Source: Ignavibacteriota bacterium (GTDB taxonomy: Bacteria; Bacteroidota; Ignavibacteria; Ignavibacteriales; Ignavibacteriaceae). From it: 64,000 nt of DNA. Position numbers and translations under genes: made by a program. The stretch covers positions 502,001-566,000 of the forward strand of contig CP053447.1 in assembly GCA_013285425.1 (NCBI GenBank). Direction: 5' to 3'. The notes beneath the pieces were generated by a model. It worked only from the letters and a program-made list of their open reading frames with translations, was not told the DNA's origin and made no database searches. Of this stretch, positions 1 through 9,194 are shown piece after piece (positions within the stretch are counted from its first letter, which is position 1; each line of letters begins with the position of its first letter).

Positions 1-1
1 A

Positions 2-2614
2 ACAGTTGTTGGATTCATCTTTAACCCTAATATACCATTTCTGAAAGAGAGGTATAATCAGATCAGGGAAGAAACTGGAAAATATTTAGTTACACCGCTT
101 AAAGTTATTGCTTTGATGGTAGCAATCTCCGGAATCTTTGCAATGATTTTTGAAGTAAGACATTATTCTGAATTTACTGTTCAGATATACTTTGTAAGAT
201 TATTAGCCACGTTAGTTGCGTTTTTAATACTGGTATTTCTGAACACAGAAAGAGCAACAAAATATACTATACCTTTAGTCCATATCTTGTTGTTAACCAT
301 AATTGGTTCAACCGGAGTAATGATTTTGCTGATACCAAAATCTCTTATAGTGAACTCGCAAATAGTTGGTCTGATGATTTTTACCTCAGCAATGTTTCTT
401 AATTGGGAAATAAAAAACCAGATACTCGTTGCTATTTATTACAACATTGTTTTTGCCGTAGCAATTCTTTTTAACGATCAGAAAATTTATTTTCTTCCTA
501 ATATGTTTGAATCTCTGATTTTTGTGCTGTTCCTAAGTCTGCTTTCTGTAGTTGGCAGTGCAATAAATTTCAGGATGCGTTTGGAAGTTGCTAAGAATGC
601 GCTAAAAGTGGAAGAATCCGAAAAGAAATTCAGGTCAATATTTGATAATTCTTCTGATGGCATTTTTCAATCAACTCCGGAAGGTGAATTTATCACAGCA
701 AATACATCACTGGTTAAAATGTTCGGTTATGATAAACTTGACGATTTAATTATAACCCGCATTCCTGATTACTATAAAGATAAATCAGACAGGGAAAAAT
801 TATTAAAGATAGTTAAGCAATATGGTTTTGCAGAGAATTATGTTTCCAGGATGTTAGATAAAGATAAAAAAGAACTGATTGTCAGGATGAATGTTAAAGC
901 AGTAAGAGATAATGGCTCGGATAAATTTTATCTTGAAGGTACCCTGCGCGATATAACAGAAGAGTTTACTACTTTGGAAAAAAGACGTCAGGCTGAAATT
1001 GAACTTAAAGCTGAAAAGGAAAAGTCTGATGCTCTTGCCAAAGAAGCTATGAAGCTAAGTACAGCAAAAAGCCGTTTCCTCGCAAATATGAGCCACGAAA
1101 TCCGGACACCAATGAACGGAATAATCGGATTTTTATCTTTGATTGAAAATGAATCTTACAATAATCCGGATGAGTTAAAACAGTTTATTCATAGTGCTAA
1201 AATATCTGCCGAATCGTTATTGGAGACAATTAATGCAGTGCTTGATCTTTCTAAAATTGAAGCTGGTAAAATAGAACTGGAGAAACTGAATTTTAATTTA
1301 AAGAAGATAATCAGTCAGGCAGTATCTATTGTTACTCCAAAGTCCAAAGAAAAACAGTTATCAATACATACTGATATCCCTGAAGATATAGACCTTAACT
1401 TTGTGGGCGATCCAACAAGAATCCGGCAAATCTATCTGAATCTTCTCAGCAATGCAGTTAAGTTTACGAATGATGGCGAAATCAAAATAAAAATAAATGT
1501 TGATGAAACAGACAAAGATAAAGTTAAGATAAGTTCAACAATTTTTGATTCAGGAATCGGAATCCCCGCTGATAAAATTAAAGAATTATTTAAACCCTTC
1601 TCTCAGGTAACAGGACTTGAAGGAAGCAGCCTTGGCGGAACTGGACTTGGGCTGGTTATCTGTAAAGAATTTACAAATCTTATGGAAGGTGATATTTCCG
1701 TTAAGAGTACCGAAGGAAAAGGAAGTCAATTTGATTTCTATATTTTTGTTAAAAGACCCTCAACCGATAAAGAGCAATTAAATAAATCAAAATCTCAGAT
1801 AGACGAAGAGTATCTTGATGAAATTCAGTTTACTGATGCTGACATAAAAAAATATAGTGCTAAAAGAAAAGGATTTAAAATTTTACTTGCCGAGGACAAT
1901 CTTATTAATCAAAAGGTTGCCATTAGAACTTTAATTTCTGCCGGTTATGATGTTGATGCTGTTATGAATGGCGAACAGGCAGTAAGAGCATTTTCGCAGT
2001 ATGATTACAATCTTATTTTAATGGATATTCAGATGCCGGATGTTGATGGTTTTGAAGCAACTAAAATGATTCGTGCAATGAAGGAACCAAAATGTAAAGT
2101 GCCAATAATTGCAATTACTGCACACGCATTAGTCGGTGACCGCGAAAGATGTATTGAATCAGGTATGGATGAATATGTTGCAAAACCTATGGTTGCCAGA
2201 CAAATCATTAAACTTATCGATCATTTCCTAAAGATTGATTATTCAGATGGTAAGGAAAACATTAATAATATGGATAGCAGCAGAGTCTTCGATTTTAAAA
2301 GACTGAAACAAATAAGTCTTGATGACCCGGTATTTGAGAAAGATTTGTTGACTGATTATTTAGCCGACGCAGAACATAAACTTTCATTGCTCAAAGATTG
2401 TCTTCTTGCAATAGATATTAAAAAACTTGTAGAATTAGCTCACACTCTTAAAGGTTCAAGTTATTCGGTTGGTGCAAAACTGGTTGGCGATGAAGCGTTG
2501 GGGATTGAGCTTTCTGCAAGAAATAATGATCTGCCGAATATTGAAGTAAGGTTACCAAGATTATTAAAATCGATTGAAGAAACAAAAGTTATTCTTAAAG
2601 ATCGGCTGGCATAG
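2..2614 (+). CDS. Membrane hybrid histidine kinase (PAS-HisKA-HATPase-REC-Hpt), 5' end cut by window
   Basis: The frame is open from position 2 with no stop, so the gene probably starts outside the window; a TTG at 113 is the first possible internal start and is used here for numbering. About six hydrophobic segments lie in residues 1-150, then one PAS domain (about 165-280), a linker, HisKA with phospho-acceptor H328 in an SHEIRTP motif, HATPase_c with N box (NLLSNAVKF), DSGIGIP and GGTGLGL boxes, a receiver with D638 (LMDIQMPD), and an Hpt domain with H777 (AHTLKGSS). This is the full phosphorelay layout of BarA-type tripartite sensor kinases. The input signal is not evident: the membrane region is not a recognised periplasmic sensor. 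No separate response regulator lies beside it, so the output partner must be elsewhere. Family assignment is firm; function is inferred only at the level of signal transduction. Confidence 0.93.
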   Translation, partial: TVVGFIFNPNIPFLKERYNQIREETGKYLVTPLKVIALMVAISGIFAMIFEVRHYSEFTVQIYFVRLLATLVAFLILVFLNTERATKYTIPLVHILLLTIIGSTGVMILLIPKSLIVNSQIVGLMIFTSAMFLNWEIKNQILVAIYYNIVFAVAILFNDQKIYFLPNMFESLIFVLFLSLLSVVGSAINFRMRLEVAKNALKVEESEKKFRSIFDNSSDGIFQSTPEGEFITANTSLVKMFGYDKLDDLIITRIPDYYKDKSDREKLLKIVKQYGFAENYVSRMLDKDKKELIVRMNVKAVRDNGSDKFYLEGTLRDITEEFTTLEKRRQAEIELKAEKEKSDALAKEAMKLSTAKSRFLANMSHEIRTPMNGIIGFLSLIENESYNNPDELKQFIHSAKISAESLLETINAVLDLSKIEAGKIELEKLNFNLKKIISQAVSIVTPKSKEKQLSIHTDIPEDIDLNFVGDPTRIRQIYLNLLSNAVKFTNDGEIKIKINVDETDKDKVKISSTIFDSGIGIPADKIKELFKPFSQVTGLEGSSLGGTGLGLVICKEFTNLMEGDISVKSTEGKGSQFDFYIFVKRPSTDKEQLNKSKSQIDEEYLDEIQFTDADIKKYSAKRKGFKILLAEDNLINQKVAIRTLISAGYDVDAVMNGEQAVRAFSQYDYNLILMDIQMPDVDGFEATKMIRAMKEPKCKVPIIAITAHALVGDRERCIESGMDEYVAKPMVARQIIKLIDHFLKIDYSDGKENINNMDSSRVFDFKRLKQISLDDPVFEKDLLTDYLADAEHKLSLLKDCLLAIDIKKLVELAHTLKGSSYSVGAKLVGDEALGIELSARNNDLPNIEVRLPRLLKSIEETKVILKDRLA

Positions 2615-2655
2615 AACTGGAATTTAAGATTTATAATCTTTAAAGTAATAATATT

Positions 2656-2690
2656 TTCCAATCCTGCCATTGGATAAGACAGGATTGGAA
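2656..2690. terminator. Hairpin between convergent genes
   Basis: A perfect 11-bp inverted repeat (TTCCAATCCTG at 2656-2666, CAGGATTGGAA at 2680-2690) with a 13-nt loop sits between the convergent kinase and rocD. There is no clean T-tract on either side, so it may work as a bidirectional or 3'-end-stabilising structure rather than a classical intrinsic terminator. Confidence 0.55.
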
Positions 2691-2700
2691 CTAAATCAAC

Positions 2701-3921
2701 TTATTTGAAATCCTTCATTACTTTTCTGATTATCTCAAGAGCAAAATCAATTTCATCTTTTGTTATAACCAAAGGCGGTGCAAAACGGATTATATCTCCA
2801 TGAGTAGGTTTTGCAAGCATTCCATTTTCTTTCAGTGAAACGCAAACATCCCAGGCTGTTTTACCTTTTGATGAAGGTTTAATAACTATTGCATTTAATA
2901 ATCCTTTACCTCTTATCAGAGTGAGGTTTTCAAATTCATCAACCATTTTCTGAACTTCTGCTCTAAAGTAGTTACCAAGTTTGAAAGCGTTATCAGCAAG
3001 TTTTTCTTCAATCAATACTTCTAAAGATGCGATTGCAACTTTGCAGGCAAGGGGGTTACCGCCGAAAGTTGAACCATGCTGACCTGGTTTAATTGTGAGC
3101 ATAATTTCATCATTTGCTAAAGCTGCTGATACGGGCATTGTGCCGCCGGATAATGCTTTACCGAGTATTAAAATATCTGGTTTAACTCCGTCATAATCCG
3201 AAGCAAGCATTTTACCGGTTCTTGCTAAACCTGTTTGTACTTCATCACAAATGAGAAGTACATTTTTTGCTTTACATAGTTCATGAGCTTTCTTCAGGTA
3301 ACCATCATCAGGTACAAATACACCTGCCTCACCTTGAATTGGTTCAACTAAAAATGCTGCAACATTCGGTTCTTCCAAAGCTTTTTCTAATGCCTGAATG
3401 TTATTATAAGGTATCTTAATAAAGCCGGGAACAAATGGTCCGTAGCCATCATAAGAATCAGGGTCTGTTGAAGCAGAAACAGCCATTAATGTTCTTCCAT
3501 GGAAGTTTTCATTAGCAACAATAATTTTTGCCTCATACTTTTTGATTCCTTTAACATCATAAGCCCATCTGCGGGCAAGTTTTATGGCGGTTTCTACACC
3601 TTCAACACCAGTGTTCATTGCCAGAACCTTATCATAACCAAATAATCCGGTTATGTATTTTTCAAATTCACCGAGAGCATTGTTATAAAATGCACGCGAA
3701 GTTAAAGTTAAAGTTTGTGCCTGTTCAATCATTGCATTAACTATTTTCGGATTGCAATGCCCCTGATTAACAGCAGAATAAGCAGAAAGGAAATCGAGAT
3801 ATTTTTTACCTTCAACATCCCAAACCCATACTCCCTTACCTTTAGCGATTACAACTTCAAGCGGGTGATAATTATGAGCGCCGTATTTGTGCTCTAAGTC
3901 AATATAATATTGTGAGTTCAT
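2701..3921 (-). CDS. rocD: Ornithine aminotransferase
   Basis: A 406-aa class-III PLP-dependent aminotransferase. Ornithine aminotransferases move the delta-amino group of ornithine to 2-oxoglutarate, giving glutamate semialdehyde and so linking arginine and proline metabolism. Visible features are the N-terminal signature around [12 protein letters not shown], the PLP-contacting Asp in DEVQTG (D226) and the Schiff-base lysine in LGKALSGG (K255). The length matches the family, and the HxHxP region plus the [13 protein letters not shown] stretch favour OAT over acetylornithine aminotransferase. The gene stands alone on the minus strand, convergent with the upstream kinase and divergent from the pterin dehydratase. 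ATG start at 3921. Substrate assignment comes from the family signature, not from neighbours. Confidence 0.92.
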   Translation of the reverse strand: MNSQYYIDLEHKYGAHNYHPLEVVIAKGKGVWVWDVEGKKYLDFLSAYSAVNQGHCNPKIVNAMIEQAQTLTLTSRAFYNNALGEFEKYITGLFGYDKVLAMNTGVEGVETAIKLARRWAYDVKGIKKYEAKIIVANENFHGRTLMAVSASTDPDSYDGYGPFVPGFIKIPYNNIQALEKALEEPNVAAFLVEPIQGEAGVFVPDDGYLKKAHELCKAKNVLLICDEVQTGLARTGKMLASDYDGVKPDILILGKALSGGTMPVSAALANDEIMLTIKPGQHGSTFGGNPLACKVAIASLEVLIEEKLADNAFKLGNYFRAEVQKMVDEFENLTLIRGKGLLNAIVIKPSSKGKTAWDVCVSLKENGMLAKPTHGDIIRFAPPLVITKDEIDFALEIIRKVMKDFK

Positions 3922-4053
3922 AAGTCTTCCAGTTTGTTCTAAATATTACAATTTACATTGAAAAATTAGCCCTTATTGCCTGAATAACCAAACAAGACAA
4001 GGTGTTTAATCAACATATTTTGTATTTTTACAAAGTAATAATCAGGTTCAGTG

Positions 4054-4344
4054 ATGAAACTAAATAAGCTAAATCAGGAACAAATTAATTCTAATCTGAA
4101 CAATCTTGCAGGCTGGAGTTATTTTGACAATTCAATCTCAAAAGAATTCCGGTTTAAGGATTTTATTGAAGCATTATCTTTTGTAAATGCTGTTGGATTG
4201 GAATCAGAAAAGATGGACCATCATCCTGATATCTTAATGTTTGCATGGAATAAAGTGAAGATTAAAATTTCAACACATAGCGCCGGCGGGGTTACAGAAA
4301 ATGATTTTGAACTTGCACAAAAAATCGAGGAGAGATTAAAATGA
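4054..4344 (+). CDS. phhB: 4a-hydroxytetrahydrobiopterin (pterin-4a-carbinolamine) dehydratase
   Basis: A 96-aa protein covering the whole PCD/DCoH family. The family dehydrates 4a-hydroxytetrahydropterin during recycling of the pterin cofactor of aromatic amino acid hydroxylases; many bacteria without those hydroxylases keep it for other pterin or molybdopterin roles. The diagnostic motif EKMDHHPD is at residues 52-59 (H56, H57), and the third His is in STHSAGG (H75). The ATG at 4054 directly follows a GTG at 4051 that could also start translation. The stop overlaps the next start (ATGA), so it is probably translated together with the TPR protein and pyrE. No phenylalanine hydroxylase is visible nearby. 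Confidence 0.9.
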   Translation: MKLNKLNQEQINSNLNNLAGWSYFDNSISKEFRFKDFIEALSFVNAVGLESEKMDHHPDILMFAWNKVKIKISTHSAGGVTENDFELAQKIEERLK

Positions 4345-4652
4345 ATTCGAGATTAGATGAACTTTTGGATAAATACGATGAAAATCCGATGGATTCAGAT
4401 ATCATCTACAGTATCGTTAAAGAATACTTAAAACTAAATATGGACGATGAAGCAGAAGAATTTCTTAGAGATCTTTTAAAGAAAGATCCAAAATACGTTC
4501 AGGCTTATATTACTTACGGTAATCTTAAAGAAAACAACAATGAAATTGAAGATGCTGAATATTACTACAGGACAGGATTGAAGATTGCAAAAGAATTAAA
4601 CGATACTAAAGCTGTCAGAGCACTGGAGGATTATCTTGATGAGCTTGAATAA
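4341..4652 (+). CDS. Small TPR-repeat protein
   Basis: A 103-aa, acidic, cytosolic-looking protein with no signal peptide. Residues about 20-90 form roughly two tetratricopeptide units (AEEFLRDLLKKDPKYVQAYI, then DAEYYYRTGLKIAKEL), so a protein-protein interaction role is likely, but I do not recognise a specific function. It starts inside the stop of phhB (ATGA) and its end overlaps the start of pyrE, making a translationally coupled trio. Coupling to pyrE is seen in the sequence; any role in pyrimidine synthesis would be speculation. Confidence 0.8.
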   Translation: MNSRLDELLDKYDENPMDSDIIYSIVKEYLKLNMDDEAEEFLRDLLKKDPKYVQAYITYGNLKENNNEIEDAEYYYRTGLKIAKELNDTKAVRALEDYLDELE

Positions 4653-5223
4653 AGATGATGTGTTGAGAATTTTTAAAGGTACCGAAGCACTGCTCGAAGG
4701 ACACTTTCTGCTTACTTCCGGCAGACACAGCAGACAATATTTTCAGTGTGCAAAAGTTCTGCAGTACCCCGAATATACTTCTCAGATTTGTTCTTTGATA
4801 GCTGAGCATTTTAAAAGTCTTGAGATTGATACTGTGGTTGCCCCTGCAATGGGAGGAATAATAGTTGGATATGAAGTTGCCAAACTGCTAAATAAAAGAT
4901 CTATCTTTACTGAAAGAGAAAATAAAGTAATGACATTACGCAGAGGCTTCACACTTGCAAAAGGAGAAAAAGTTCTCGTTTGTGAAGATGTTGTAACTAC
5001 CGGCGGCTCTGTATTTGAAGTAATGGATATTGTAAAACAATTTGGTGCACAAGTAGCTGGAGTTGGATGTATTGTTGATCGCAGCAGTGGTAAAGTAAAT
5101 TTTGGCTGTGATTTTTTTCCTGCATTAAGTCTGGAGGTTGTGTCTTTTACACCTGAAGAATGTGAAATATGCAAGGAAGGAAAACTGGAATTGGTTAAAC
5201 CCGGCTCACGGAAAATTTTTTAA
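4639..5223 (+). CDS. pyrE: Orotate phosphoribosyltransferase
   Basis: A 194-aa type-I phosphoribosyltransferase converting orotate and PRPP to orotidine 5'-phosphate, the fifth step of pyrimidine synthesis. The N-terminal part FLLTSGRHSRQYF is typical of PyrE, and the PRPP loop is CEDVVTTGGS at residues 115-124. The catalytic loop region TERENKVMTLRRGF supports OPRT over adenine or xanthine PRTases. I start at ATG 4639; a TTG at 4636 is directly before it. The start overlaps the TPR gene by 14 bp. A hairpin at 5252-5273 lies downstream. Confidence 0.93.
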   Translation: MSLNKDDVLRIFKGTEALLEGHFLLTSGRHSRQYFQCAKVLQYPEYTSQICSLIAEHFKSLEIDTVVAPAMGGIIVGYEVAKLLNKRSIFTERENKVMTLRRGFTLAKGEKVLVCEDVVTTGGSVFEVMDIVKQFGAQVAGVGCIVDRSSGKVNFGCDFFPALSLEVVSFTPEECEICKEGKLELVKPGSRKIF

Positions 5224-5251
5224 TCACAGTTGTTTTATTTTTAGCAATAAG

Positions 5252-5273
5252 CTGAGCATAGATAAATGCTCAG
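5252..5273. promoter_or_regulatory. Palindrome / hairpin between pyrE and the M64 peptidase
   Basis: Perfect 8-bp inverted repeat CTGAGCAT-agataa-ATGCTCAG, 28 nt before the start of the peptidase gene. No T-tract follows, so it is not a standard terminator. It could be an operator or an RNA element near the ribosome binding site (AAGGAA at about 5286). Function not known. Confidence 0.4.
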
Positions 5274-5299
5274 ATCTTAATCAGAAGGAAATTATTTTT

Positions 5300-6571
5300 A
5301 TGAGAAATTTGTTAGTTGTTGTCCTGCTGTTTACAAACCCAGTGTTTTCTCAGATTAACTTCGATCAGTACTTTGAAAATAAATCATTAAGGCTCGATTA
5401 TTTTCACACAGGCAATTCAACCGAAGATAATTATTCATTTGACGAATTAATTGAAGAACCATTCTGGGGCGGTTCAAAAACTAATCTGATTGATAAGTTT
5501 AATTATGGGAAATATAAATTTATCGTTAAGGATTATAAAACCGGACAAATAATCTACTCACGAACTTACTCAACCCTATTTAGTGAATGGCAGACAACTG
5601 ATGAAGCCAAACAAACTGTAAGAACTTTTAATGAAACTATAGTTTTTCCGTATCCTAAAAACTCTGTTGTGATTGAATTTTATTCAAGAGACAGATTGAA
5701 TACGCTTAACAAAAAATTTGAATACCTAGTTGACCCAAATAATTATTTTATCAAAACGGAAAGAGCTTTTAACTTTACAAGCTTTGAAGTTTATTATAGT
5801 GCAAATCCTGATAAAGCTGTTGATATTGTGTTAATTCCCGAAGGATATACTTCAGATGAAATGGTTAAATTCAGAAAAGATTGTGAAAAGTTTGCCGGAT
5901 ATTTATTCAATGCCTCGCCTTATAAAGAAAATAAAAATAAATTTAATATTTGGGGAATCGAAGCACCTTCAATGCAATCAGGTACTGATATACCTGCAGA
6001 AAATATCTGGAAAAACACAATCGTAAACTCTCAGTTTTATATGTTTGATCTTGACCGTTATCTGATGACAAAGGATAATAAGACACTTAGACACATTGCT
6101 TCAAATGTACCGTACGATCAGATTTTTATACTGGTTAATACTGATATGTATGGAGGCGGTTCAATATATAATCATTATTCAGTTTGTATAAGTGATAATA
6201 AATTTAGCGAGTATATTTTTACTCATGAATTTGGGCACGGGTTTGCAGGATTAGGAGATGAGTACTATACATCAGATGTTGCATACAATGAGTTTTATCC
6301 GCTCAATGTTGAACCGCTTGATCCTAACCTGACAACTCTAGTTAACTTTGAATCGAAATGGAAAGATATGCTGAATGAAAACATACCTGTACCGACACCT
6401 CAAATTAAAGAATATCAGAATGAAGTTGGAGTATATGAAGGCGGCGGATATGCAGCGGAGGGAATTTACCGTCCGATGCAGGATTGTTCAATGAAGTCAA
6501 TTTCGGTAAATAACTTTTGCCCCGTGTGTAAAAGGGCAATCGAATGGATGATAAATTTTTATAGTGAATAG
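5300..6571 (+). CDS. Secreted M64-family (IgA-peptidase-like) metallopeptidase
   Basis: A 423-aa protein starting at ATG 5300 with AAGGAA upstream; an open frame continues back to 5138 inside pyrE but lacks a plausible start. A signal peptide of about 18 residues ends near VFSQ. The C-terminal half is peptidase family M64: the LIPEGYTSDEM entry motif, then the zinc site HEFGH at residues 309-313 followed by FAGLGDEYY, and a Cys-rich C-terminus (MQDCSMK, NNFCPVCKRA). The family is named from the Clostridium ramosum IgA protease, but most environmental members have unknown substrates, so exported endopeptidase is as far as I go. The N-terminal 200 residues look like the beta-sandwich domain common in Bacteroidota M64 proteins. 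Confidence 0.88.
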   Translation: MRNLLVVVLLFTNPVFSQINFDQYFENKSLRLDYFHTGNSTEDNYSFDELIEEPFWGGSKTNLIDKFNYGKYKFIVKDYKTGQIIYSRTYSTLFSEWQTTDEAKQTVRTFNETIVFPYPKNSVVIEFYSRDRLNTLNKKFEYLVDPNNYFIKTERAFNFTSFEVYYSANPDKAVDIVLIPEGYTSDEMVKFRKDCEKFAGYLFNASPYKENKNKFNIWGIEAPSMQSGTDIPAENIWKNTIVNSQFYMFDLDRYLMTKDNKTLRHIASNVPYDQIFILVNTDMYGGGSIYNHYSVCISDNKFSEYIFTHEFGHGFAGLGDEYYTSDVAYNEFYPLNVEPLDPNLTTLVNFESKWKDMLNENIPVPTPQIKEYQNEVGVYEGGGYAAEGIYRPMQDCSMKSISVNNFCPVCKRAIEWMINFYSE

Positions 6572-6580
6572 CAGGAATTA

Positions 6581-7816
6581 ATGTTAGATCAAAAAAAATT
6601 ACATAAAACAGTTGAAACCATTGCATCTCAAAAATTTTCAACTGACGAAGAGATGCTTAAAAAAGTTATAAACGAAATTGTTCAGGATCCTTCAATTGGA
6701 TTTTTAGGTGGAAGGATATGGAAGTTATATCCGGAGATTGAAGGATATAAAATTCTCTATCAGACCGGAAGAATGGATAGAATTGAAAAAGGATTTGTCA
6801 TTAAAGCATTGGAATACCCTGTTTTCGAGCAGCTGGCACAAACAAGAACAATACTTGGAAATGAAACAATAGAAGCATTAAGAAAAAAAGGCATATTTAA
6901 ATATTCAGCTTCCGGTGTAGGATATAAGATTAAAATACAGGGGAAACCATTTTATGAATATGTAATTGCTCTTAATTCAAAAAATATTGATGAAGAACTA
7001 AGGATAAATCTCAGTATAATTTCCACCGCACTTACTTCTCAGGTAAAACAGCGTAGGATATCTTACAGCGCAAATCAACTTAAAGCAGATATTGATAAAG
7101 CCCGTCAGCTTCAGAGAAGTATTTTACCTGAGCACGAGTTTAATTTCAATCACTTTGAAATTTACGGTATAACTGATCCGGCAGAAATTGTTGGCGGTGA
7201 TTTTTTTGATTATCTGGAAATTGGTGAGAATAATGATCGTGTTGGAATTGCAATCGGAGATGCTGCCAGTAAAGGTGTTGCAGCAGCGGCAGAAGCTATG
7301 TATGTTTCAGGCGCTTTAAGAATGACAACCACGTTTGATATAAATATCTCGCTGATTATGAAGCAAATGAATGAATTAGTTAATAAGATTTTTGAAGATG
7401 ATAAATTCACTTCACTGTTTTACGGTGAGCTTACAACAAATAAAAACGGATTGTTCTTATATGCAAATGCCGGACATAATCCTCCGTTGTTTTATAAAAG
7501 CAAAATAAATAAAATAGCATATCTTGAAACCACCGGACCAGTCTTAGGACCAGCGCCGCAATCTAAATACACTGTTGAAAATATTAATATTTACCCGGAT
7601 GATTTTCTTGTGTTATATTCTGATGGCGTTACTGAGGCAGCAAATAATAAATCATCATTTTATGGTGAGCAAAGACTTAATACAATTGTAAGAAAATTAA
7701 AAGAAAAATCAGCTAAAGAAATTGCACTTGGAATACTTGAAGATGTTTTTAAGTTTTCAAAAAACGGAACATACAACGATGATAAAACAATAGTCGTTAT
7801 AAAAAGAACTTCTTAA
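6581..7816 (+). CDS. PP2C-type SpoIIE/RsbU family serine phosphatase
   Basis: A 411-aa soluble protein. Residues 1-150 are an alpha/beta sensor-like region I cannot name (possibly GAF-like); residues about 165-411 are a PPM/SpoIIE phosphatase. The ARQLQRSILP linker helix typical of RsbU proteins is at 174-183, metal-binding motifs are GGDFFD (205-210) and GDAASKG (226-232), and YSDGVTEA is near residue 345. RsbU phosphatases dephosphorylate anti-sigma-factor antagonists (STAS proteins) in partner switching. No STAS or RsbW gene is visible nearby, so the target is unknown. It starts 10 bp after the peptidase gene and is followed after 13 bp by the aldehyde dehydrogenase, so all three may be co-transcribed. 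Confidence 0.88.
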   Translation: MLDQKKLHKTVETIASQKFSTDEEMLKKVINEIVQDPSIGFLGGRIWKLYPEIEGYKILYQTGRMDRIEKGFVIKALEYPVFEQLAQTRTILGNETIEALRKKGIFKYSASGVGYKIKIQGKPFYEYVIALNSKNIDEELRINLSIISTALTSQVKQRRISYSANQLKADIDKARQLQRSILPEHEFNFNHFEIYGITDPAEIVGGDFFDYLEIGENNDRVGIAIGDAASKGVAAAAEAMYVSGALRMTTTFDINISLIMKQMNELVNKIFEDDKFTSLFYGELTTNKNGLFLYANAGHNPPLFYKSKINKIAYLETTGPVLGPAPQSKYTVENINIYPDDFLVLYSDGVTEAANNKSSFYGEQRLNTIVRKLKEKSAKEIALGILEDVFKFSKNGTYNDDKTIVVIKRTS

Positions 7817-7829
7817 AAAATTTAATATT

Positions 7830-9194
7830 ATGTTAACATCAATAAATCCATCCAACAATAAAGTATTAAAACAATACGATGAAATGACAACAGAGCAATC
7901 TTCAAAGATCATTTCACTTGCTCATCAGACATTTTTAAAATGGAAGGAAACCTCTTTTACTCATCGTGCCGGATTGATGAAAAAAGCTGCGGAAATTTTA
8001 AGGCAAAATTCTGAAGAATATTCAGTATTGATGACGATGGAGATGGGTAAACCTTTAGCTCAGTCAAGAGCTGAAGTTGAAAAGTGTGCATGGGTGTGCG
8101 ATTACTATTCAGAAAACGCTGAAAAGTTTTTAGCTGATGAAATTATAAAAACCGAAGCTTCAAAAAGTTTTGTTACTTATCAGCCGCTGGGGGTTATTCT
8201 TGCAGTAATGCCATGGAATTTTCCTTTCTGGCAGGTCTTTAGATTTGCTGCTCCTAATTTAATGGCGGGTAATACCGGAGTTTTAAAACACGCCTCAAAT
8301 GTTTCCGGCTGTGCTTTAGCAATTGAAGATATATTTAGAAAGGCTGGATTTCCTGAAAATCTTTTCAGAACATTACTTGTTAGTTCAAAAAATGTTAAGC
8401 CAATAATTGAAAACGAAAATATTAAAGCTGTTACTTTAACCGGAAGCGTACCTGCAGGCAAATCAGTTGCATCTTTGGCTGGCAGCCGGATTAAGAAAAC
8501 TGTTTTAGAACTTGGTGGAAGCGATCCTTATATTGTGCTTGAAGATGCGGATTTAGAAAAAGCTGCATTGTCTTGTGTAAATTCAAGATTAATAAATGCC
8601 GGACAAAGCTGTATTGCTGCCAAGCGATTTATAATTGTTGAAAAAGTTTACGATGAATTTGAAAAATATTATCTGAAATTTATGTCTGAGAAAAAAATGG
8701 GTGATCCATCAGATGAAAAAAATCATCTTGGTCCACAGGCAAGTATTAAGCTAAGAAATGAGCTGCACAATCAGGTATTAAGAAGCGTTGAACTTGGAGC
8801 AGAAATAATCCTCGGAGGAAAAATTCCTTCTATTGATGGAGCATATTATCCTCCTACAATTTTGAAAAATGTTAAACCAGGTATGCCAGCATTTGATGAA
8901 GAATTGTTTGGTCCTGTTGCTGCTTTAATTAAAGCAAAAGATGAAGACGAGGCTATTGAATTGGCAAACAACAGTATTTTTGGTTTAGGCGCAGCAGTAT
9001 TTACAAAAGATAATAGGAGAGGGGAGTTGATTGCTAAAGAAAGGCTTAACGCCGGATGTTGTTTTGTAAATGATTTTGTTAAATCAGATCCGCGTTTACC
9101 TTTTGGCGGGATTAAAGAATCCGGATATGGAAGAGAACTTTCTCCGTTTGGAATTAAAGAGTTTGTTAATATTAAGACAGTTTTTATAAAATAA
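7830..9194 (+). CDS. NAD(P)-dependent aldehyde dehydrogenase, succinate-semialdehyde type
   Basis: A 454-aa ALDH superfamily enzyme with the shorter architecture of the Sad/YneI-type succinate semialdehyde dehydrogenases. Catalytic residues are visible: N in MPWNFPFW, general base E227 (LELGGSDP) and nucleophile C261 (NAGQSCIAAK). The N-terminus lacks the extra helix of the 480-aa GabD group. Family knowledge suggests oxidation of succinate semialdehyde or a similar short aldehyde acid to the acid, but substrate cannot be read from sequence and no gabT neighbour is present. It converges with the next kinase, with the two stop codons directly adjoining (9192-9197). Confidence 0.88.
   Translation: MLTSINPSNNKVLKQYDEMTTEQSSKIISLAHQTFLKWKETSFTHRAGLMKKAAEILRQNSEEYSVLMTMEMGKPLAQSRAEVEKCAWVCDYYSENAEKFLADEIIKTEASKSFVTYQPLGVILAVMPWNFPFWQVFRFAAPNLMAGNTGVLKHASNVSGCALAIEDIFRKAGFPENLFRTLLVSSKNVKPIIENENIKAVTLTGSVPAGKSVASLAGSRIKKTVLELGGSDPYIVLEDADLEKAALSCVNSRLINAGQSCIAAKRFIIVEKVYDEFEKYYLKFMSEKKMGDPSDEKNHLGPQASIKLRNELHNQVLRSVELGAEIILGGKIPSIDGAYYPPTILKNVKPGMPAFDEELFGPVAALIKAKDEDEAIELANNSIFGLGAAVFTKDNRRGELIAKERLNAGCCFVNDFVKSDPRLPFGGIKESGYGRELSPFGIKEFVNIKTVFIK

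Noticed and set aside
5138..5299. N-terminal extension of the M64 peptidase into pyrE
   Set aside because: It would bury the signal peptide, which begins at ATG 5300 with its own AAGGAA site.
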